A stretch of 11,749 bases of DNA. Source: Bryobacteraceae bacterium. GTDB lineage: Bacteria; Acidobacteriota; Terriglobia; Bryobacterales; Bryobacteraceae. Positions 1-5,668 of this stretch are shown piece by piece (the first letter of the stretch is position 1; each line of letters opens with the position of its first letter). Location: positions 1-11,749 of the forward strand of contig CANGVB010000047.1 in NCBI GenBank assembly GCA_947456995.1, written 5' to 3'. A program made the position numbers and the translations under genes. Under the pieces are notes generated by a model that was not told the DNA's origin, searched no databases, and worked only from the letters and a program-made list of their open reading frames with translations.

Positions 1-555
1 AAAGCCGCCACCCTCACCAAAAATCAGCCCGACGAGATCGAGCCCGACGGCCAGCCCAACCGCCTCAACAAACCCCTCTCCACTCTGCAATTCAACATCT
101 GGTATCACCTCGGCCTCGCCTACTATCTCAAGGGCGATTTCAAACAAGCCCTCAGCGCCTACGAAGAATGCCTGAAGCGCTCCCGCAACAACGACGACTC
201 CCTCGTCGCCACCTCCGACTGGCTCTACATGACTCTCCGCCGCCTCAACCGCGACGCCGAAGCCAAGAAAGTCCTCGATCCCATCAACGAAAAAATGGAC
301 ATCATCGAGAACACTTCCTACTGGAATCGTCTCCTCATGTACAAAGGCCTCCGCACCCCCGAGAGCGTCCTCGATCCCAAAGGCGCCGACGATCTCACCA
401 TCGCCACCCAAGGCTACGGGGTAGGGAACTGGTACCTCTACAACCGGCAACCAGAAAAAGCCAACGAGATCTTCAACCGTGTACTTGCCGGCAAGCAATG
501 GGCTGCCTTCGGCTACCTGGCCGCAGAAGCCGAGATCGCCCGCACCAAACGGTGA
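1..555 (+). CDS. TPR-repeat protein, 3' part only
   Basis: This is an open frame from the first base to TGA at 553-555, giving 184 residues; the start lies outside the window. Residues about 34-61 read as a tetratricopeptide repeat (WYHLGLAYYLKGDFKQALSAY, then ECLKRS), with the usual small and aromatic positions. A second TPR-like helix pair lies near residues 142-180 (GNWYLYNRQPEKANEIFNRV). TPR domains are protein-protein docking scaffolds; no catalytic motif is visible in this part. The gene ends 15 bases before the deacetylase gene and is probably co-transcribed with it. Codons end mostly in C, as in the next two genes. The N-terminal half, the cellular location and the specific role cannot be judged. 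The TPR assignment is fairly sure; the function is unknown. Confidence 0.8.
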   Translation, partial: KAATLTKNQPDEIEPDGQPNRLNKPLSTLQFNIWYHLGLAYYLKGDFKQALSAYEECLKRSRNNDDSLVATSDWLYMTLRRLNRDAEAKKVLDPINEKMDIIENTSYWNRLLMYKGLRTPESVLDPKGADDLTIATQGYGVGNWYLYNRQPEKANEIFNRVLAGKQWAAFGYLAAEAEIARTKR

Positions 556-570
556 TATCGTCGAAAACGA

Positions 571-1389
571 ATGACCCGCCGCACCCTCCTCGCCACCGCC
601 GCGCTGCCTCTGGCCGCCGCTGCCTCCAACACAAAACTCATCATCATCGGTGACGACATCGGCGCAGTCCACGCCATCGGCGAAGGCACCATTGAGGCGT
701 ACCAAAAAGGCATCATGCGCTCGGCCAACCTGATCGTCTGCGGCCCCTGGCTCACCGAATCCATCCACCTCCTCGAAGCCAATCCTGGCCTCGACGTCGG
801 CATCCACCTTGCTCTCACCAGCGAGTGGGATAGCGTCAAATGGCGTCCTCTCACCCCCATGCCCAGCCTCGTTGATGCCAACGGCTTCTTCCCGCCCAAA
901 ACGCGCGATGTCGCCGCCCCCGTCGTCAAACTCAGCGAAGTCGAAGCTGAAATCCGCGCGCAGATCGAAACCGCCAAGCGCCTCCTGCCCCGCGCCTCCT
1001 GGCTCTCCACCCACATGGGCGCAGCCACCGCCACACCCGCACTCAAAGAACTTACCCTCAAGCTTGCCGCCGAATACAAAACCCCCATGCAGGACGCCAT
1101 CCCCGGCCTCACCCGCCACCGGGCACCCTATTCCGGCACCTCCACCACCCAGGAGAAAGTCAACGGCATGATCAAACTGATTGAAGGCCTCACCCCAGGC
1201 ATCCACTCCATGGTCGATCACCCCGCCACCGACACACCCGAGATGCGCCGCGTCGGCCATCCCGGTAACTACAACGTCGCCGAGCAACGAGCCGGAATCC
1301 TCGCCGCCTGGACTCACCCCGCTGTCATCGCAGCCATCAAGCAACGCAACATCGAACTCACCAGCGTCGGGGCTTCGGTAACCCGATGA
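571..1389 (+). CDS. ChbG/YdjC-family carbohydrate deacetylase, exported
   Basis: The 272-residue protein resembles the YdjC/ChbG/HpnK deacetylases, metal-dependent enzymes that remove acetyl groups from N-acetylated sugars. The leader MTRRTLLATAALPLAAAAS has a twin arginine at 3-4 and a hydrophobic stretch, suggesting Tat-type export to the periplasm. The family Asp-Asp motif is at IIIGDDIG (D28, D29). The VGIHLALTSEW segment supplies H79, STHMG supplies H148, and MVDHPA supplies H217; these match the expected metal and active-site positions. Length is normal for the family. The start at 571 places the leader correctly, but no strong ribosome site is seen. The stop overlaps the next gene's start (ATGA, 1386-1389), so the two are probably translationally coupled. 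The family is fairly sure; the sugar substrate is unknown. Confidence 0.83.
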   Translation: MTRRTLLATAALPLAAAASNTKLIIIGDDIGAVHAIGEGTIEAYQKGIMRSANLIVCGPWLTESIHLLEANPGLDVGIHLALTSEWDSVKWRPLTPMPSLVDANGFFPPKTRDVAAPVVKLSEVEAEIRAQIETAKRLLPRASWLSTHMGAATATPALKELTLKLAAEYKTPMQDAIPGLTRHRAPYSGTSTTQEKVNGMIKLIEGLTPGIHSMVDHPATDTPEMRRVGHPGNYNVAEQRAGILAAWTHPAVIAAIKQRNIELTSVGASVTR

Positions 1390-3365
1390 AGCCCTGCCTC
1401 CTGTTCTTTGCCGCAACCATTCTTACGGCTCAATCCAACTACCGCGGTCAGTTTGAAGACTGGCTCACCGCACAGGCCCGTTTCCATTGGAACCAGCGAG
1501 ACAAAGACATCGCCGCCCTCAACACCCGCGACGACATCGCAAAACGCCAGGCCTACATCCGTCAAACCGCACTGGAGCTGATCGGCGGCCTCCCCACCCA
1601 AAAGACTCCCCTCAACGCCCGCATCACCGGAGGCTTCACCCGCACCGGCTATCGCGTAGAAGATCTCGTCTTCGAAAGCCAACCCGGCTTCCGCGTCACT
1701 GCCAACCTCTACCTGCCCACAACAGGCAAAGCCCCCTATCCGGCTGTCCTCGGCGTAGCCGGCCATTCGAGCAACGGCAAGGCTTATGCCGGATACCAGA
1801 AGGCCTTCATCGGCTTCGTCCAGCGCGGCATCGCAGTCCTCGCCTACGATCCACCCGGCCAGGGCGAACGTCTCGAATACCTGGACACAGTAACCGGCAA
1901 ATCCCGTGCCGGCATCGGTGTCAACGAACATCTGATGGCAGGCGTCCCAGCCCTGCTCACCGGCCAAACTATCGCCCGTCATTTCGTCTGGGACGGCATC
2001 CGCGCCTTCGACTATCTACTCACCAGGCCCGAAATCGACCCCAAACGCATCGGCGTCGCTGGCAACTCCGGCGGTGGCACCCAAGCCGCTTACCTGGCAC
2101 TTTTCGAACCCCGCCTCGCCACTGCCGTCTCCAGTTGTTACATGACCAGTTGGCGCGATCTCTGGCCCGGCCCCGGCCCCCAGGATTCAGAGCAAATCTG
2201 GCCTGGCTTCCTCGCCCGCAACCTCGACTTCGGCGACTTCGCCCTAGCCCAAGCCCCCCGGCCCTATCTCACCACCAGCGCCATTCGAGACTACTTCCCC
2301 ATCGCCGGCGCCCGCGCCACCCACCGTCAGCTCCTGCGTCTCTTCGACCAGCTCGGCCAGGGCAACAACATCGGCTTCTTTGAATACGACGACACCCACG
2401 GCTGGTCGCAACCGAGGCGCGAAGCCGCCACTCGCTGGCTCACCAGACACTTCTACGGCAATGACGAGCCCACCCCCGAAGCCGCGATCGATACCGAAGA
2501 AGAAAGCCAACTTTATGCCACACCTACCGGCCAACTCGCCACCAGCTTCGGTTCAAGAACGATGCGCGATCTCAGCCTCGAAGCCGCCTCATCTCTAGCC
2601 AAAAACCGCAAACCTCTCACCCTCGAAATCCTCAGAAAAACCATCCACTGGATAGAACCCGCCTCCTCCACAGAGGTCAAGCGATATCCCAATTCCACTT
2701 CCATCGAGCTGACCGTCGAGGGCGGCGTACGAATAACAGCCGAGCACTACCAGCCCGCTCAACCCAAAGCACAGCTGATCTACCTGGGCGGAACAGGCAG
2801 GCCATCAGATCCTGACCTTGCCGAACTCGAAAAGGCTGGCTTCGGAGTATTGCGACTCCACCCCCGCGGCTCTGGCCCAGGCTATGAATTATCCGGTGCC
2901 AGCGGCTACAATCTCGACTACCAGATTGCCGCCCGCACCTGGTTGCTCGGCCGCAATCTTCTGGCCATGCAGGCCGCCGACATCGTTTCTGCCTATCGCT
3001 ACCTCAAGCAGGACTCCCCATCCACAGAGGTCTATCTAGTAGGCAAGGGTAAGTTTGGGCCTGCAGCCTTATTGGCCGCCGCCCTCGAGCCTGGCTTCAA
3101 GCGAATCTTGCTCGAATCATCTGTGCAATCCTTTACCTCGATCCTTGAGTCTCCCTTGCAGTCCGGCAATGAAAACGCTATCGTTCCTGGAATTCTTTCC
3201 CACTTCGATCTGCCAGATTTAGTCCCGTTGCTCGGCACCCGCAGCCTCTTCCTGGTTTCAAGCACCAGTCCTTCCGGCTCTCAAGCTCGCAACGCTTCCC
3301 TCATCCTGCGTGGGGAAGGCTGGTCCCTTCAAAGAACGGTTCCACCGTTTTTATTCTGGAAATAA
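1386..3365 (+). CDS. exported two-domain alpha/beta hydrolase (acetyl esterase-like)
   Basis: The 659-residue protein starts with a short signal peptide (MKPCLLFFAATILTAQS). The first domain, roughly residues 60-360, is an alpha/beta-hydrolase of the acetyl-xylan-esterase type. The strand-turn AVLGVAGHSSNG and the AYDPPGQGER motif are followed by the nucleophile elbow GVAGNSGGGTQAA with Ser228. Candidate Asp302 lies in SAIRDYFP and candidate His338 in DDTHGW, giving a plausible triad. A second alpha/beta-hydrolase-like domain covers about residues 430-640 (LIYLGGTGRPS, LRLHPRGSGPG, VYLVGKGKFGPAALLAAALEP). At its elbow position the serine is Gly555, so this copy is probably non-catalytic. The gene overlaps the deacetylase by 4 bases, which suggests joint action on acetylated or esterified glycans. 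Substrate is inferred only from family resemblance. Confidence 0.82.
   Translation: MKPCLLFFAATILTAQSNYRGQFEDWLTAQARFHWNQRDKDIAALNTRDDIAKRQAYIRQTALELIGGLPTQKTPLNARITGGFTRTGYRVEDLVFESQPGFRVTANLYLPTTGKAPYPAVLGVAGHSSNGKAYAGYQKAFIGFVQRGIAVLAYDPPGQGERLEYLDTVTGKSRAGIGVNEHLMAGVPALLTGQTIARHFVWDGIRAFDYLLTRPEIDPKRIGVAGNSGGGTQAAYLALFEPRLATAVSSCYMTSWRDLWPGPGPQDSEQIWPGFLARNLDFGDFALAQAPRPYLTTSAIRDYFPIAGARATHRQLLRLFDQLGQGNNIGFFEYDDTHGWSQPRREAATRWLTRHFYGNDEPTPEAAIDTEEESQLYATPTGQLATSFGSRTMRDLSLEAASSLAKNRKPLTLEILRKTIHWIEPASSTEVKRYPNSTSIELTVEGGVRITAEHYQPAQPKAQLIYLGGTGRPSDPDLAELEKAGFGVLRLHPRGSGPGYELSGASGYNLDYQIAARTWLLGRNLLAMQAADIVSAYRYLKQDSPSTEVYLVGKGKFGPAALLAAALEPGFKRILLESSVQSFTSILESPLQSGNENAIVPGILSHFDLPDLVPLLGTRSLFLVSSTSPSGSQARNASLILRGEGWSLQRTVPPFLFWK
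3332..3355 (+). terminator. candidate intrinsic terminator inside the 3' end of the hydrolase gene
   Basis: The left arm at 3332-3339 (AAGAACGG) can pair with the right arm at 3345-3352 (CCGTTTTT) around a five-base loop TTCCA, with one G-T wobble. The right arm merges into a run of five T followed by ATT. The hairpin lies in codons near the C-terminus, ahead of the TAA at 3363-3365. It would separate the hydrolase transcript from the chemotaxis operon. The GC core is only three pairs, so strength may be modest. Confidence 0.5.
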
Positions 3366-3368
3366 CTT

Positions 3369-3395
3369 TTAAGTAGTTTTAAAGCTGGGCGATAA
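3369..3395 (+). promoter_or_regulatory. candidate sigma-28 (FliA) promoter of the chemotaxis operon
   Basis: The -10 element GGCGATAA at 3388-3395 matches 7 of 8 bases of the flagellar sigma-28 consensus GCCGATAA. Exactly 11 bases upstream, 3369-3376 reads TTAAGTAG, matching 5 of 8 bases of TAAAGTTT, including the AAGT core. This is the only intergenic gap (38 bases) in front of the chemotaxis genes, the place where a class-3 flagellar promoter would be expected. Transcription would start near 3401-3403. The consensus used is the enterobacterial one; whether this organism's FliA reads it is inferred. Confidence 0.5.
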
Positions 3396-3430
3396 GCTTC
3401 GTAGTGATTGTCACCACTCCAGAAGCCGAG

Positions 3431-5281
3431 ATGCTCACTCTTCCATTCACACTCGATTCCTATGGCAACGTAGTCGATTTTGATCTGGTACTCCAATCCG
3501 GCATTGGTGGTCTCCTCAATCTGAAGTATTGGCTCGATTTCAGCAATCGATCTTCCACCCCGGAAAACTTCGCTCTCTGGGCTGATAGCCGCGACGGAAT
3601 CGCTTCTGCCCGCAAAGGTATGGAGGCTGCTTTCGGCCGGCTGGGAAATGACTTTGAAAACCTGCTGGTGGCCAACAAAGAATGCCTCGAGAAGGCCCGG
3701 CAAGGATCTGCCGCTTGTGTCATGGCCACTTCCGGCAAGCCGGGGGAATCTGAAGGCGTATTCCTGAAAGCGGCAAGGCTCTGTGACTCCGCACTTCGCT
3801 TCAGCGAGCAGACTCATGAGCATGCTGCCATGATTCGCAATGGTCTGGCCGATCTTGAGAATCTTTCTCGTCAGATCCACTCGATGGAAAACCTGGTTCA
3901 AGAGCAAATGCGTCCTGCAGAAGTTGTTCAGGTTTTACTGCGAATCGAGTGCGCAAGGCTTGACGAGTCCACCCGTGCTCCGCTGGAAGCTCTTGGCGTT
4001 GAAATCAGCCGTGTCTGCGCCATGATGACAAAGACTCTCTCAGAGGAATTTGCCTTGCTGCATCAGATCCATGCAACGGTTCTTGAGATCGTCGCCTTTG
4101 TGCGCAAGCTCGAGGCGAGCAAAGAGCAGGCAGACCGCCGCCGTACAGAGCTATCTAAAGAGATGGAAGAGCTCCGCCGCCGCGGCTTCATCCAGGCAGA
4201 ACGGGATCAGGCTCTGGCTGAAGTCGCCGTCGGTCTGGATCGTACGATCGCCCGCGTCATCCAAGCGATGCAGTTTCAGGACATCGTTGGTCAACGTTGG
4301 GAACACGTTCAGCTTGGCTTTTCCAATCTGGCACAGTCTCCGCCCGAAAGCCCAGACACCGCCTGGAACTCGATCCTCCAGCATGCACAACTGGTTGAAG
4401 CCAACGCGGAGATGTCTAGCGCCCTCGGCCAGATCGAAAACAGCCTGCAGTCGGTCGAAGAGGTTGAGACCCAGATCCTCGAACAATTGAAGCAAAGCCA
4501 GTCTGACAAGGGTCGCAGCCAGATGAATGCCCACATCAAGGACATATTGACGGAGGTTTGGGAACTCGTTAAAAGCAACGAAAACGAGATGCAGTCGATC
4601 GATGCCCTAATCTCACCCTTGGCCATGGTCGCTGGAAAGATGGGCGGCGACATCGGCAGTGTTTCCCACCAGATGCGCCTGATCGCCCTCAACGCCCAAA
4701 TCCAGGTTTCCCATTTCGGTGCTGGCACCGGCCTCGAAGTTCTCGCCGAAGCCTTGCGAAGAATCGCAGAAGAGATCAGTGCGAGCGGTGAAACTCTCAC
4801 CCGGCATTCCATCAGTATTCAGAACGAGGCCGTTAGTCTGCGCGATTGTTTCGGGATTCTTCGCCAACAATCGCAAGTCATATCCGAGGAGTGTCACCGG
4901 GACTTTAAACCCGCTCTCGTTCTCTTCGAATATCAGGAACAGTGCTGCATGGCAATGCTTGGCAAGGCCGTCAATGGGGTAACTCAACTTGGCACCGCTC
5001 GTGAGGCCATGCGTCAGCAACTCGACCAGTGCAAGACCCCTCTCGACCAACTTGCAGAAATTGCTCACACTTGCGGAGAGTTTGTCGATAAGACCTATCG
5101 CGGGGATGCACGCGTGATGTCGATGATACGCGATGGAAAGCTCACCGACGGCGCTCTCAATGGCGAAGCCTCTCGCTACACGATGGCCTCTGAAAACGAA
5201 GTACTTCTCCGGATTGCTGGAAAAACAACACCGGATTCCGAAATTTCGAAGCAAAATTCGGGCGAGCTGGATTTGTTCTAA
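3431..5281 (+). CDS. coiled-coil chemotaxis protein with CheZ-like motif and degenerate MCP hairpin
   Basis: This is a soluble, mostly helical protein of 616 residues from ATG 3431, or 625 from the in-frame GTG at 3404. ATG is preferred because a putative sigma-28 start site falls just before the GTG; neither has a clear ribosome site. Numbering here is from the GTG. No signal peptide or membrane helix is seen. Residues about 200-290 are charged coiled coil. AMQFQDIVGQRWEHV has D293 and Q297 in the same spacing as the catalytic Asp and Gln of CheZ (FQDLTGQ). Residues 420-458 resemble an MCP signalling tip (HQMRLIALNAQIQV, then LAEALRRIAEEI). A later LFEYQEQ may be a decayed second Q motif. 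The tail ends SGELDLF. It is the first gene of the operon, 18 bases before cheY. A CheY-P phosphatase or an array component is inferred, not proven. Confidence 0.72.
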   Translation: MLTLPFTLDSYGNVVDFDLVLQSGIGGLLNLKYWLDFSNRSSTPENFALWADSRDGIASARKGMEAAFGRLGNDFENLLVANKECLEKARQGSAACVMATSGKPGESEGVFLKAARLCDSALRFSEQTHEHAAMIRNGLADLENLSRQIHSMENLVQEQMRPAEVVQVLLRIECARLDESTRAPLEALGVEISRVCAMMTKTLSEEFALLHQIHATVLEIVAFVRKLEASKEQADRRRTELSKEMEELRRRGFIQAERDQALAEVAVGLDRTIARVIQAMQFQDIVGQRWEHVQLGFSNLAQSPPESPDTAWNSILQHAQLVEANAEMSSALGQIENSLQSVEEVETQILEQLKQSQSDKGRSQMNAHIKDILTEVWELVKSNENEMQSIDALISPLAMVAGKMGGDIGSVSHQMRLIALNAQIQVSHFGAGTGLEVLAEALRRIAEEISASGETLTRHSISIQNEAVSLRDCFGILRQQSQVISEECHRDFKPALVLFEYQEQCCMAMLGKAVNGVTQLGTAREAMRQQLDQCKTPLDQLAEIAHTCGEFVDKTYRGDARVMSMIRDGKLTDGALNGEASRYTMASENEVLLRIAGKTTPDSEISKQNSGELDLF

Positions 5282-5299
5282 AGGAGTTCTGCAAACACG

Positions 5300-5668
5300 A
5301 TGTCCAAGCGGATCATTACAGTCGATGACGCGCAAACCATGCGCCGTCTGGTTGGCTACACCTTGCGTGGTGTGGGCCATGATGTCATCGAAGCTCAAGA
5401 CGGTGTCGATGCCTTGCGGGTACTCGAAAAGCAGGACGTAGATCTTGTAATCACCGATGTCAACATGCCCAACATGGATGGTCTTGAGTTGGTGCGTCGT
5501 CTGCGCGCCCTTCCAAAGTTTCGCGCCACCCCCATCCTGTTGCTGACTACCGAGTCCGATCCCGAAAAGAAAAAACAGGGCAAAGAAGCTGGTGCTACCG
5601 GATGGATCACCAAGCCCTTCCAGCCAGACCAGTTGGTAGCCGCCGTAGCAAAGGTGACAGGTTTATGA
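5300..5668 (+). CDS. cheY: CheY chemotaxis response regulator
   Basis: This single-domain receiver of 122 residues is the normal CheY size. The acidic pair is D9-D10 (ITVDDAQTMRR), the phosphorylated aspartate is D53 (VITDVNMPNMDG), the switch threonine is near T83 (LLLTTESDPEKK), and the conserved lysine is K105 with a following proline (WITKPF). Phosphorylated by CheA, it would bind the flagellar switch or another output. AAGGAG at 5281-5286 overlaps the last base of the preceding stop and lies 13 bases from the ATG, rather long but usable. The stop overlaps the cheA start (ATGA, 5665-5668), so CheY and CheA synthesis is probably coupled. With no output domain, it could serve flagellar or twitching motility; the flagellar choice rests on the candidate sigma-28 promoter. 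Confidence 0.95.
   Translation: MSKRIITVDDAQTMRRLVGYTLRGVGHDVIEAQDGVDALRVLEKQDVDLVITDVNMPNMDGLELVRRLRALPKFRATPILLLTTESDPEKKKQGKEAGATGWITKPFQPDQLVAAVAKVTGL

Noticed and set aside
168..653. 161-residue Arg/Pro/His-rich plus-strand frame
   Set aside because: Out-of-frame shadow of the TPR gene and deacetylase start; composition is typical of a shifted frame in C-rich DNA.
1314..1982. 222-residue minus-strand reading frame
   Set aside because: Lies fully antisense to the deacetylase/hydrolase junction. The plus strand has strong family motifs, while this frame shows low-complexity composition from antisense codons and no recognisable domain.
2667..3032. Direct repeat of TCCACAGAGGTC at 2667-2678 and 3021-3032
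   Set aside because: Only 12 bases, both inside coding sequence, with no flanking similarity; likely chance.
4613..5398. 261-residue minus-strand reading frame across the coiled-coil gene end and cheY
   Set aside because: It is antisense to well-supported coding sequence and covers the cheY start; no domain or ribosome site supports it.
5602..5664. Earlier in-frame ATG for cheA
   Set aside because: It would read 21 residues out of frame inside cheY. ATG 5665 has a ribosome site and the typical ATGA coupling.
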